A stretch of 64,000 bases of DNA from Spirodela intermedia (taxonomy: Eukaryota > Streptophyta > Magnoliopsida > Alismatales > Araceae): positions 10,509,878 to 10,573,877 of the forward strand of contig LR746264.1 of assembly GCA_902729315.2 (NCBI GenBank). Reading direction: 5' to 3'. The notes under the pieces are model-generated. The model saw nothing but the letters and a program-made list of their open reading frames with translations. It did no database searches and was not told the origin of the DNA. Shown piece by piece: positions 36,816 through 48,300 of this stretch; the stretch's first letter is position 1, and every line of letters begins with the position of its first letter. Position numbers and translations under genes: made by a program.

Positions 36816-37959
36816 CTACACATAGTCATAGAGATCCATCTTGTTTATTCTAGAAGAGGACAAGGGCACCAAAGGAAGCTTTGGAAGGGTAGATGTATAT
36901 GGCCTTCAATAGCTCTCCCAACTATTGATGTAGCTCTAAAGATGTACTGGATCCTTCTTGTAGGGGGTGTATATTGATAGTCAAGGTTGTAGTAGAAGCT
37001 TGATCTCATGATCTGCCTCCTTCTATGGTGGGAATTGAATTGGAGGGAGCTATGACATCACATCTTGGAATTCTTCCAGCATACAGGCTACACTTTATGA
37101 CAACTCCTTCAGTTTTCTAATAATAAGGGCCACACACATTGTTCTAGGCCGTGGATGCAAAATGGCTTGAGTCCCACTTGTCCCTATTTTTGTTGACTCC
37201 TCCATCTCCTTCAATGTCATGAGGAAAGTCTCATCTCTTTTTCTCAAGCCATCTCGTAATTGCAATGATGAGAGCAATTACAACCCTTGTCGTGCTATCT
37301 TCGACGTTTACACGAAACAAGGCGCCGGTCCCCCTACTAGTAAGACTCCTGCTACTACAAGAGATTTCTACTTGGGCCTTAGTAAGAAAATTCATCCCAT
37401 AAGATGATGCTAAAGTCATCCACAGGGAGGACCATGAAGTCCACTTGACGTTCTCATATTCCTAGTCGTAGTCGGGCTCCCTACGTATCTTTGATTAGGG
37501 TACGTGCCGTCAAGCTGATGACCTTGATGTGACTATCTTCTCGTGATAATTTTAGGGTCAACTAATTGACCTTTTTCTCTAAGAGACAATTGTGAGTCAC
37601 CCCATTGTCAATTATGGAAGTACTAGGTTAGTTGTTGATGGTGGCTTCTAGGTACATCAATCTATGTTGGCTTAAATTATTATGTCTTTGATGCTAAGGC
37701 ATTGAGCAATTGAAGGGGGTTGAGGGTGGGGATGTCACCTACCAATATAGCCTACATTGGTTCTAAGGGTAGCCTTGTTCGCTTAGGATAAATAATCTCT
37801 TGCTCAATGTGGTTATGCACAAATGTAACAACCTTGTTTCAGTAAGTTATTCTATGATGTGTTTGACCCCATCATAGCTACTGATTATTATTGTGATGGT
37901 ATTGTTCACTGATACGATCACTATGTTAGTTGTTAAGGGGACTTGACATTTAATTTCAC

Positions 37960-38640
37960 ATCGGATCAATGCCAACATTGTGACATACAAGTGAGTGTTT
38001 ACCTTCAAGTATCATTCGGATGGCTCCATCACTTGTCACAAAGCTCACCTAGTCGCTTAGGGCTTCACGTAGACATATGAGATTGACTACAATAAGATGT
38101 TATCTTCCGTCATCCGCCTCAACTCTGTCCACGTGTTTCTCTCTCTCATCATCAATCAGGCATGGTTTCTCCACTAGTTAGATATTTATAACACATTTCT
38201 CTATGATGATCTTAATGAGTAGGTTTTTATGGAGCAACCTTTTAAGTATGTTGCTCAAGAAGAGTCATCTAAGATGTGTCTCTTACGACGTGTCACTTAT
38301 GGGCTCAAGTAGTGTTTACGTACTTAGTTTGACAAGTTTAATAATTTACTTACCACTTTCAACTTTGCCTCCTGTAATACGAATTCCACCATACTCGTGA
38401 AGAAGAAGTTAACCTTATCATATTTATAGTCTACGTCAATGACATTCTTGTGACTAAAAGTGATGAAGTTGACATCTCTATTATTAAAATTTATTTACAC
38501 TAACACCTCAACATTCATAACTTAGGAACTGTACGACATTTTCTTGGAATTGAGTTTACGTATCAAGACGAAAAATTTACTCTCACCTAGTAAAAGTATG
38601 CTTTTGATATACTTCAAAAGATGTCTCCTTGGGTGTAAAT
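37960..38640 (+). mobile_element. Ty1/copia reverse transcriptase relic
   Basis: Plus-strand reading shows the ordered copia RT blocks. These are LDIYNTFLYDDLNE-stop-VFMEQPF (usually LDVKNAFLHGDLEEEVYM), LRRVTYGLK-stop-CLRT-stop-FDKF (usually YGLKQSPRAW), VYVNDILVT at the catalytic site (usually YVDDILV) and HNLGTVRHFLGIEF. In-frame stops and shifts make it inactive. No LTRs were identified. Confidence 0.8.
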
Positions 38641-38864
38641 CGAAGACTCAACTACCATGACCCCTTATTTATAGACAAGAGATAACTAACCTTGTGGTAC
38701 TTTTTTCTAATTTTATTCATCATAAAATTAAAATAAGATTTAGTTTCTATACATATTTATATTTATATTTATACTTATGAGAGATGTCATAATCTTAAAT
38801 ACTTAAACTCTAATTAATCATTGAGATTAATTTAATGATAACATCATAATATGTTGGTCTTCCT

Positions 38865-39380
38865 CTGTGAACCGTGCTCGATGATGTACACCATTATAGA
38901 TGCAGATGCATTCGTCTCTACTGTCTGTGGCAGAAGTAAGAGAAAAGCTTAGAAAACCGGTCATTTACCTTTGGCACCAATGTCTCCTGCAGATTCTCGA
39001 CTGATTTATACAAAATCCCAAGCTCATTGAAGCAGGGGAAATTCCCTTCCCCGGTAAGAGAAACATCCACAATTATGAACATCCAGGGAAAATACACTCG
39101 TGTTTCATTTGGGCTCGCTTCATCCTTCACAGAGCGCTGCGACATGGACTAGGTTGTGGGAAGCGTCCCATAGATGGACTGAGATGGAGAGTTTCAGAGG
39201 CGGCGAGAACTTCCAACTCAATGCCGAGTAAAAGACGACGTCTCCCGTTCTCCAAGGCATGACATCGACGACACAGAGGATGACCCACCACAGAGGTATC
39301 ATCTTCAACACCGGGAAGTCCATCGATGTCGCTGTGCAGGCTCACATCCGGTCCAGCTGGCCTGTCACCTATGTAGTAGG
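38865..39380 (+). pseudogene. UGT relic spanning exon 1 end, intron and exon 2 start
   Basis: This is a heavily decayed UGT fragment. It holds the end of exon 1 (sequence equivalent to LIEAGEIPFPG, near 39025-39055), the complete short intron with GTAAGAGAAACATCCACAAT and a CACAG acceptor near 39130, and exon 2 up to the CPVTYTV block. It stops abruptly near 39378. Many stops and indels are present. Confidence 0.82.
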
Positions 39381-39920
39381 TTGTGGCTTTTAATTTAAAT
39401 AAGCCGAGTTTCTATTGGAACACACCAAAAACGGCAGTTCAGTTCGGATGTCACCTCAAAACATATTAAAATATATTTAAATAAATTAAAAATGATAAAA
39501 ATGCGAAAACTAATCATTCTTTGAAAAATAAAGAGTTTATGATGCATGTTAACCTGAGTCAACTCTAATTTACCCATTTGGTACCAACTGCCACCATGGC
39601 AGTTGGTATCCTACATCACTTTCAATATCTTTAGAGGCAGTCGCTAAACACGACTAGTCAGCGTTGAAAGGCTTGACGTAGCATCACTTTTGGAACTAGA
39701 ATGAAGGGCCTAGTTTTCTATCAGCTTACAATAGTCAACGCCTTATGTACGTGTCGAAAAGCTTACAATAGTCAATGCCTTACTTTTTCTCCATCATTTT
39801 GATTATTTTATTTTATTAAAAATATACAATGAGGTCGTCTTTTGCACTGTCGACAGCGCTAGATCAGTTTCCGGGATAGCCCCGGGAAAGAAGTACCTTG
39901 TCTGCGCAGCACAGAGAACG
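39381..39920. other. Duplicated UGT upstream region
   Basis: This matches, with divergence, the regions upstream of the other UGT copies (51905-52361 and 54840-55430). All share TTTGAAAAATAAAGAGTTTA and GATGC near it, then conserved patches up to the start codon. A perfect 11-bp inverted repeat lies at 39582-39608. Confidence 0.7.
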
Positions 39921-41454
39921 ATGGCGGCGCCGCCGCCGCATGTCCTCCTATTCCCGCTTCCACTGGTAGGCCACGTCTCACCCACGCTCAAACTGGCCAA
40001 GGTGCTCTCCCTCAGGGGCCTCCTCGTCATCTTCCTCACCACAGAGCACGTTCACCGCCGCCTCTGTGGCGACGACGGTCTGAACGGCCGCCCGGGCTTC
40101 TTTTTCCGGTCCATCCTTGACGGCCTCCCCGCTGACCACCCGAGATCCGCGGGACGATTTTTTGAGGTGCTCTTCTCGCTTCAGGCACAACTCGGGGAGA
40201 ATTACCGAGATCTGTTAGCGTCCCTCCACGAGCCGAGGCCGGTGACGTACGCCATCGAGGACATGTTTCTCCCGTTTGTTGCGGAGGTTGGGGAAGAGCT
40301 GGGGATTCCGGTCATCGCCTTCGGTACCAGTGGCCCCTGTGGCTTCTGGACTGATTTCTGCATTCCCGAGCTCATCGAATCAGGGGAAATCCCCTTCCCC
40401 GGTAAGAGAAACATCCACAAATAAGCGCATCCAGGGGAAATCCACTCATGTTTCATTTGGGCTCGCTTCCTCATTCACAGAGGGATGCGACATGGACGAG
40501 CTCGTGAGAAGCGTCCCAGGCATGGAGAGCTTCCTGAGGCAGCGAGACCTTCCGTGTTATTGCCGAGTCGAAGACTCGAGTGAGCCGATTCTCCAAGGTG
40601 CATTATCCAAGGTGCGGCATCGACGACCCGGAGGATGAGCCACTACAGAGGACTCATCTTCAATATCGCGGAGACCCTCGACGCCGCTGTGCTCGCTCAC
40701 ATCAGGTCCACCTGCCCTGTCACCTATACAGTCGGGCCCCTCGACACTATCCTCTGCGCATTAGATCGTCCCATCGGGAGCGCCGCCGGCCCTCCCTCGT
40801 CTTCGTCCCTCAGTTGGTAGCGGGAGGACCATACCTGCATGACGTGGCTCGACGCCCAGTCCCCCAAATCCGTCGTCTACGTCAGTTTCGGCAGCCTGAC
40901 CGTGCTGAGCAGGCCCAGCTCTTAGAGTTCTGGCATGGCCTGGCGAACAGCGGCCACAGATTCCTCTGGGTCAACCCCCCGACTTGCTGGAGGAGATGGG
41001 CGGTGCCGGCGACATCCCCGTGGAGTTGGCGGAGGCGACCAAGGAGAACGGGTGCCTCGTGGGATGGGTGGACCAGCGGGAGGTGCTGGGCCATCCGGTG
41101 GTGGGGGCCTTCCTCACGCACAGCGGCTGGAACTCCACGCTCGAGGCCGTCTCCGCCGGCGTGCCGATGATCTGCTGGCCCTTCTTCTTCGACCAGATGG
41201 TCAACAGCAGGTTCATCAGCAAGGTGTGGAGGATCGGGGTGGACGTGAAGGACACCTGCGACAGAGCCACCGTGGGCAGGAAGGTGAAGGAGGTGATGGA
41301 AGGGGAAAGGGCCGAAACCATGAGGAAGAACGTCATTGGACTGTCGGAGATGGTGCGGGAGTACGTCGAGGAAGGTGGTTCCTCCCGCATCCACCTGGAC
41401 CAGTTGATCGACGATATTCGGGCCCTGAGTCTGGAAGCGTCCCCCAGCAGGTAA
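39921..41454 (+). pseudogene. UGT pseudogene 2 (near full length, several lesions)
   Basis: Exon 1 (39921-40401) is intact over 160 codons with the catalytic His in GHVSP (residue 18), and the GTAAGA donor is present. Its equivalent of the catalytic Asp reads EDMF, as in AIED, one residue shifted. Exon 2 starts at 40481 and is broken. There is a frameshift near 40610-40635, a TGG-to-TAG stop at 40818-40820 (SLSW then TAG, where intact copies read GWWRED), a 1-base deletion in GGCCCAGCTC near 40915, and a small indel near 40975. From 40984 the PSPG box (WVDQREVLGHPVVGAFLTHS) and C-terminus are readable to a stop at 41452-41454. The 3' end and 3' flank match the intact UGT at 55.4 kb. Confidence 0.92.
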
Positions 41455-42966
41455 AGCATAAGCCGGGATAATTAATGCCGTCCATGTCTCTCTAGTTGTT
41501 TTTCTCATCTTCAGGTCAGACTCATTGTATCTTATTTTGCTTCCATGTTACAACTACGGAGTAGTTTGACCCTGGTCTCTATGAAAGTTAATGATCACGA
41601 AGATTAGACTCTAATTCAATTCGTACATAATGGCCAAGAACGAAAGACAGTGAGTTGAGTTGACTTGAAATTATCTCTAATTTTTTATTTTCTGCTTTGT
41701 CACTACTACAAAGATTTATAACAGTAAAAATAGACACTTAATGACTATAGTAGTTGAATACGTATTATTTAATGTCGATGAATAACAGCTTCTCAAATTA
41801 TTTAGTAATCACAGTATAATTTGATCAATATTAAAGATTCAAATAGCCTCTACTAGAATTATGACTGTAACTGACTTAAGTATTTTTTAGATTCACAGCT
41901 CTATCAGTAAGAGTATATGAAATAGTCAAAGATAATTGCTTGATAATAGTACAAATAGATCCTTCAAATCTAACTCATAATTTATTTGAGTGTGAAGAAT
42001 GTTGGCACATAACTGTTTTTCTGTGATAAATCTTAATATTTGAGATTGATATGAAAGCTTATAATACTCTTGGGAAAAATCATAAATAATTTGTTTTATT
42101 GAAATATTTTATGTCATGCAATTTGATTCTACCCCCCTTGTTCATGCATGGACATCAAGCATGACATCTATATTGAGTGTGTTGCTAACTAGACTTAATA
42201 GTAAAGTGGACTTGACCTATATTTTTAAAGTATTATGGTTAGTTAGGATGAAATACAATGAAGTGTTTGGCTCGGAACTTTTGATTTAGGAAACAAACTT
42301 ATTAAAGGTATTTACATGCTCTACACTCAATGAAGACATTCGGCCCATCATATGTTTGCATATTATATAATAGTTTTTCCAAATATAACTAACATGTGAG
42401 TAAAATGCTTCAACATGCAGTAGATTTTTAATTTCTCCCAAGACTCAATAAAATCACTAACTTCAAGAAAAATATTTATACTGCTTTGTTGTCCATCTAT
42501 AGTGAAATGACATTAATTTCTCTTAATCATATCTAATCCTCTCAGTGATTGTGTCGTCAAACTTTGTAACTTTGAATTTGACATTTGTCATCATCAACAT
42601 CTATTCTTAAAACCCATCTTTGAAACGTCAAATACCCCCATCATTTTTAGGCCACTTGCGGCAAACACATCGCCATTATCTTTGTCGTTGTTGATATCAT
42701 CTGCCACTTTCACTAGCTTTATATGCAGCCACTAAACACCAAAACCGTTGGTCCCCTCCCCTCGTGTATGAAACCTCTTCTATCAGCTTGCAATAGTCAA
42801 TGCTTTAGGTAGCTAGGCTGGCGGACGCACGTGTCGAAAATCTTTTCCCATTTTTTTTCTCCATCATTTTGATTAATTTATTTTATTAAAAATATATAAT
42901 GAGGTCATCTTATGCACCTGTTGGCCACGCTACAGATTCCGGGATCGCCGAGGGACAGAGAGTACC
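41455..42966. other. Duplicated UGT 3' flank and next UGT 5' flank
   Basis: 41455-42560 is closely similar to 56953-58160 (3' flank of the intact UGT at 55.4 kb). From about 42610 the sequence becomes a UGT upstream region. UGT start-to-start spacing is about 3.0 kb here and 3.07 kb for the intact pair, so the unit is a roughly 3-kb tandem repeat. Confidence 0.75.
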
Positions 42967-44150
42967 TTGACGGCGACGGTGGCGGCGCCGCATGTTCTCC
43001 TCTTCCCGCTTCCTATGCTGGGACACGTCTCTCCATGCTCAAGCTGGCCAAGGTGCTCTCCCTCAGGAGCCTCCTCGTCACCTTCCTCACCACCGAGCAC
43101 GTTCACCGCCGCCTCGTCGCCGACGACGCAGGAGAAGGGGCGCCTCGTGGGATGGGTGGACCGGCGGGATGTTATAGAAGATGTGGAGAACTGATCAACG
43201 CCCAGAACAGCAGCAGATGCGCGGACCCAAGCCCAAGATGCAGAGGATGCGCGGATCCAACAACAGGATCCGCGAAAGGGGTGTATATAAAGGGGGCGAA
43301 AGGTGGTTGATGGTATCGATTTTCGTATTCGATCGTTCATCCGTCCGCCCGCGCGCCGCGCTCGTCTCGCCTGACGGCAGAACGAGGAGAGGAGAGGAGA
43401 GGAGAGGAGAGAGGAGCTCGCGCGTCGATCAACGGAGTGACCGACGGCGGAGCGGCAGACCTTCCTCCTTCCCTGTGTTGCGGCTGTAGCTGTGGCGGCG
43501 GCTGTTAGGCAGTGGTCGGCTGTGCCTGTGGCGGTGGTCGGCGGTGACTATGCCGGCCGGTATATGTTCTTATGAGACGATTGCTCTCTGATGAAATAGT
43601 ATATTGTTCATGCAACCGTGGACATAGGAGGGTTTCTCCGAACCACGTAAATCTCTGTTCTCCCCTTTCCGGTGTTCCTTTTCTCTCTCGTCTTCTTCCA
43701 TCTTCTGCTCTCAGTCGCTTTCTTCCGCTGCGTGAGGAGAGGACGCGGCCGGCACGAAGCCGTCGTTCCCAACACGGGAGGTACTGGCCCATCCGGCGGT
43801 TGGGGCCTTCCTCACGCACAGCGGCTGGAACTCCACGCTCGAGGCCATCTCCGCCGCCGATGATCTGCTGACCTTCTCCTTCGACCAGATGGCCAACAGC
43901 ATGTTCATCAGCGAGGTGTGGAGGATCGGGTGAACATGAAGGACACCTGCGACAGAGAAAGGATCTGGGTAGGAGGGTGAAGGAGGCGATGGAAGGAGAA
44001 AGGGCCGACGATTTGAGGGGGAACGTCGCCGGGCTGTCGGAGATGGTGCGGGAGTGCGTGGATGAAGGTGGTTCCTCCCGCTTCTACCTGGACCACTTGA
44101 TCCAGGATATTCGAGCCCTGAGTCTGGAGACGTCTGCAGGCAGCTCGCCA
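42967..44150 (+). pseudogene. UGT pseudogene 3, internally deleted and split by a solo LTR
   Basis: The N-terminal coding sequence (VAAPHVLLFPLPMLGHVS-like, with ACG or TTG where the ATG should be) runs to about codon 52. It then jumps to the PSPG region (EKGRLVGWVDRRD), deleting most of exon 1, the intron and the first half of exon 2. Inside the PSPG box a 605-bp element is inserted (43170-43774). Similarity resumes at 43775 (GTACTGGCCCATCCGGCGGT) and continues to DIRALSLETS near 44130 with further small deletions. Confidence 0.9.
43165..43779 (+). mobile_element. Solo LTR, 605 bp, with 5-bp target site duplication CGGGA
   Basis: The element runs from TGTTATAG (43170) to CCCAACA (43774), with TG...CA ends in a TGTT/AACA inverted repeat. 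It is flanked by CGGGA at 43165-43169 and 43775-43779. Removing it and one CGGGA restores GACCGGCGGGAGGTACTGG, matching the intact UGT (GACCAGCGGGAGGTGCTGG). A TATA box (TATATAAA) lies at 43284-43291 and a GAGGA-type simple repeat at about 43382-43412. No coding sequence is present, so this is a solo LTR left by recombination. The orientation follows the TATA box. Confidence 0.9.
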
Positions 44151-45302
44151 CTGCGGCTGATGTTAGCCGGTAGCTGTTCGGGATCCTGTGTAAAACTCTG
44201 GAATAACTCTGATATCAGTCAATCTAGAGGATGAATAAAATGATCTCGCATCGCGTAGAATTGCTTGGATTTAAAAGTCTACTCATTCTGTGTCAACAAG
44301 TTGTCAACCTCTACTCACAATTCTGATGATATTCAAAAGTCTACTCATTCCATATTATCTGATTATATTCCCCACCGATAAAGAGTTCAAGATTCTAATG
44401 ATTGAGGACCAACATTACCATATATTCACTGATTTCTCCCTCGATAATCCCAACGCGGACGGGCGACAATTAGTCAGGCATATACGGCCGAAAATATACA
44501 GTCGAAAAGGGATCTGATCCTTGCCAATGCAATGGCTCTCTTTACTCAGAAAAGATTCAACGAGCATCGCCACGGTCGACGCAGGCATAACCATCGAACC
44601 GACAATTTCTTCATCCTGCCTCGACCGATGGGTATGCATTTCTTCGCTTCCTCCTTGGGGAAGATCTCCGTGATCATCCCGTACTGCACAACTTGTCTCA
44701 GATTATCCTCTTTGGCGTTCTCCAGCAGTGAGAACAAACTCAGGAACTTACCGCCACCTATCTGGAGGATTTGTCCTTCCACCTCGACCTGGATCTCCCC
44801 CTGCTCAAGGTCCCCGGCGATTCACCTTTGAGAACCACGCTGCGGTAGTCTCCTTTCACTGGATGCCTGACGAGGAGATCAAGGGGGCTCGGAGGGATCA
44901 CAAATGTCGAGAGGGAAGGGATCAAAGTCAGTGGACGAGCAACCGAGGTGCCGATGAGGACGACCTCGAAGGAATCCCTGGAGGTAGGGACCAGGGGCTC
45001 CGGCGAGGTGGGAACCAGGAGACGATCGGCATCCCATCCCAGCTGGCGGGCGAGAAGAAGGTTCTGGACTTCCCTGTTCAAAATGTTCCGACGATTTGCA
45101 GCAAAGAAGAGGTCTAAAGGGGTATCGGGTAATTTATACTCTCGTTATTGGGCCTGGACGTGGCATATCGGCCTAATATATGAGGTCGCCAACTCCCCCG
45201 ATACAAATTCCTCCTGGCCGTCATATTTTGATCCTCAACGGTCGGATTGCGATTGCCCGTCCTTCCGCCGTCGAAACCTAAGTCGGTCGTTCAGAGCGGC
45301 CG
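44151..45302. other. Unassigned region upstream of KDTA
   Basis: A minus-strand open frame (about 45114-44758, containing FAANRRNILNREVQNLL) and a second one (44782-44546, IPIGRGRMKKLSVRW) have fairly natural composition but no family I recognise. They may be part of a gene or element fragment. The KDTA promoter must lie within the last few hundred bases. Confidence 0.4.
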
Positions 45303-48300
45303 ATGGCGGTGGCGGAGAGGTGGCGGGCGAGGGGAACGGCTGCGTATGCCATGTACAGGGCGGCGAGTCGCGTGGTGTCCCCCCTGGTGTATCTCCTGGT
45401 GCGATGGCGGAGGCTACGGGGACTTGAGCACCGCGTCAGGTGGCGGGAACGGCTTGGCGAGCCCTCCGCCCCCCGGCCAGCGCCGGGTACTCCCCTCCTC
45501 TGGTTCCACGCCGTCTCCCTCGGTAGGTAATCCATATTCGTTCCTCGTCCAACGTTGGAGATTCCTTTTGGAGACACCTAACTCTCTCTCTCCCCCCGGT
45601 TTCTTTATCTCTCAGGTGAAGGCCTCGCGGCAATTCCCGTCATCAGGCATTGCGTCCAGAAGCGCCCCGACATCGCCGTTCTGATGACCGTTTCAACGGT
45701 CTCTGCGTTGTAAGTGATGTACTTCTTGGATGGATCGCGCTATCATTGTGATTTTAATTTGTAAGCTTACGCACTCGAGAAATCGTTACGGGCCTTTTTT
45801 TTAATATTCAATTTTATTTTCCATTACACGTGCTCCGTGGCGTATCGAATACACAGAAAGCTTCAAAACCGTATCTTATTGGAACGCCGGCTGATTGCAA
45901 CTAGCGATGACTTAAGCTGACTCGGTTTATAATTCAGACCTCCCTTAAAATAACCGGAAACCAGTAAGGTGTTTTTGGAATTAAGAAGGAGAATGTCTCT
46001 AGTAAATATGATGCTTTTAGGCTTGCCGTTTTTAATCCGCGTTGTATTTATCCGTGCTTAGGATATTCTGTCAACTAGAATGTTTTCTCAATTTGGAAAT
46101 CATATGGACTGAAAATCAATTCTACTTTTTTGTTTGATTAATAATTGAATCCATTCTTTTTATAATGTCTTGGAGCTTGAGGATCAAAATGATGAATGAT
46201 GATTATATGCTATCCTTGAAATCTGTTGAAGATTGTGTCATAATCCCTTTGTTCATTTTGCAGTGAAGTCATCAAGGAACGGCTCCCAAGTAGCGTTATA
46301 TATCAGGTGTCATTATTCTCAGATTGTTTATTATCGATATACATTTCAGACTCATGATCATATAATTGTTCAATACTTGATTCTGCCATTGATAGTTCAG
46401 AACTTTAATTTTGTATGATCGTGGCGTGGTTGAACTTGATGGCATCTGTTCTAACCAGCGTTTAATAGCTAGTTCTTGTTACTTCTACCAGCTGGTCTAT
46501 TTTCCAATTATCGTGCTGAGAGCGTGTTGAAATTCTAGTCAGAATCTCTAATGCGCCAAAGTTCCATTCTTCTTATGCGGGGGAGGCTTAATTCATACTA
46601 TTGAATGAAGATCTTTCATTGGATCTAAATGCAGTGAAATATATGTGAATATCCATCTATATCAACATTGGGAACAACACAGGAGTTTATACTTGAAGAT
46701 ATCAACCGGGAAGCAATCCTTGTTTTGTGTAATGATGATAATGTAGAAGTAAATGGATTATGGGTTTCTTTTTTCCAGGCTAATCTCCATTATTGTCTTT
46801 CCTTATCATTAAAAAGGAGTTAATTGGTGTTCAAGAACGATAGTGATGAATCTTTGGAGAATATGACTGGGATAATTGTATCTTTATTTTGATTTTAAAC
46901 GTAATTTGAGTACCATTTCATGGTATAATTAACCAGCTTCTATTAAAGGTATGAACACTGAAAAGTCGTAGATATTCATTCTCATTTTCAGTTTGCACCT
47001 CTTGATACTTCTGCTGCTGTGGACAAGTTCCTTGGGTATTGGAACCCAGATGCAGTTTTCTTAATAGAAAGTGAGCTCTGGCCCAATCTCATTTTTTCTT
47101 CGGCTGAAAAGGGGGTAAGTGGTCATTTAATACTTCTTCTCCTTCACAGTACCTTTCCCTTCGCATTTGAGTCAACATTGATGCTCATAATAACGAGTGG
47201 GTAAATTTTCGAGTTCTTGTTTTCCTCAGACTATGACGAAACAACTATTCTTTGCCATTTTATGTTGGGAGGTTCTTTCTCTTGTTATTCTTTTATTCAC
47301 ATTTCTTGACTAGTAGAAGCCTGTTAACACTATCACAAAGGGACTTGAGAAAAGTATAAGGCACAGCATCCTTTGATGGAGGACAAAATTACTGATATTT
47401 GAGGGACATATATATCAGGTGAACCTCAAAAAATAAAGACATGGTGAAAGAGAAATGAAGAGGATAGGCCGAAAAACTATCAAATCAACCGATTGGCCTT
47501 CAAAAGGCCCCATGCCCTTCCCAGTTGCAGCTAGAGGAATAGTCAAAGAAAAAGATGGTGAAGAAAAGGCAGACAACGGCCACAGTCATAAGATGAAGGC
47601 GAAGAAGAAAGCAGTGATCAATGGCAGAAGCAACAACAAAAGAGGAAGAAATAAAATGGAAGGATAGGAGAAACCTTTCTACCTTGACCCCACCAAACCT
47701 GCCCATTGCCACACACTGAAAGCTCAGTAAAAACAATGGTGTAGAGTATGAGAAACAATTCTCGTTTCATTTCCTTGCTGAAATGAAACGAGAATGCAGT
47801 TGAGGGTGGGCTGAGGCTCAGAGTTTTGTGGAAACACTCGATTAAAACCTTTTATTTGTTTATTTTGAGTTAATGGTCTTCATATATATATATACATATT
47901 TATATGCACCTAAGCTTTGTGAATTATTTGTCTTGTTGTTGCATCTTTCTGGCTGAATTGGCTTTTTACTCTTAATTGACTACCCCAATCCAAATCGATC
48001 TGTAACATGACCCAACAAATCTAAGCTTCATTTCTTCATATATATACCTATCTTGTAATTTATTGGCTTTTTACTTTGACATTTTGTTGCACCATCTACC
48101 CATGGTTTTTTCCCTTCAGAGGGGCGTTGAAAATGTCCATCAAAGTCTGTCAGTAGTGAATCTTTCATTTGGAGTCTTGAGATTTTTTTCTTGTGCTCAT
48201 TTCGGATATCATATTTTTTGTCTTCTCTTCAGATTCCACTAGCATTGTTAAATGCTCGAATGTCTGTCAAATCTTTCAAGCTCTGGTCGAAGCCATTGGC

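Larger units (their letters stand above)
32928..37670 (-). mobile_element. Decayed Ty3/gypsy chromovirus relic (pol and chromodomain), interrupted
   Basis: Read on the minus strand the order is as follows. Protease: DNGVTHN, near 37600. Pre-RT: LLEEFQDV-type and KEADHEIKLLLQP blocks, about 36850-37090. RT: ASFGALVLF near 36860; then, after an insertion, IDLKSDYHQVP and the catalytic YLDD at 35221-35210. RT connection: KIYAIDEWPTPAQV, about 35040. RNase H end: ADVF near 34490. Integrase: a SDRD block, FHPQTDGQ-like sequence and YNINQ, about 33640-33880. GPY/F: VFHVSLLK near 33240. Chromodomain: YFLVKWQDKPFEDVTWERDT, about 33020-33095. Many stops and frameshifts show that it is dead. The C-terminal chromodomain places it among the chromoviruses. 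Confidence 0.82.

Noticed and set aside
43170-43774. Interpretation of the UGT interruption as an intron
   Set aside because: The borders are TG...CA with a 5-bp direct duplication and no GT-AG sites at the restored junction; intact UGT copies have no intron there.
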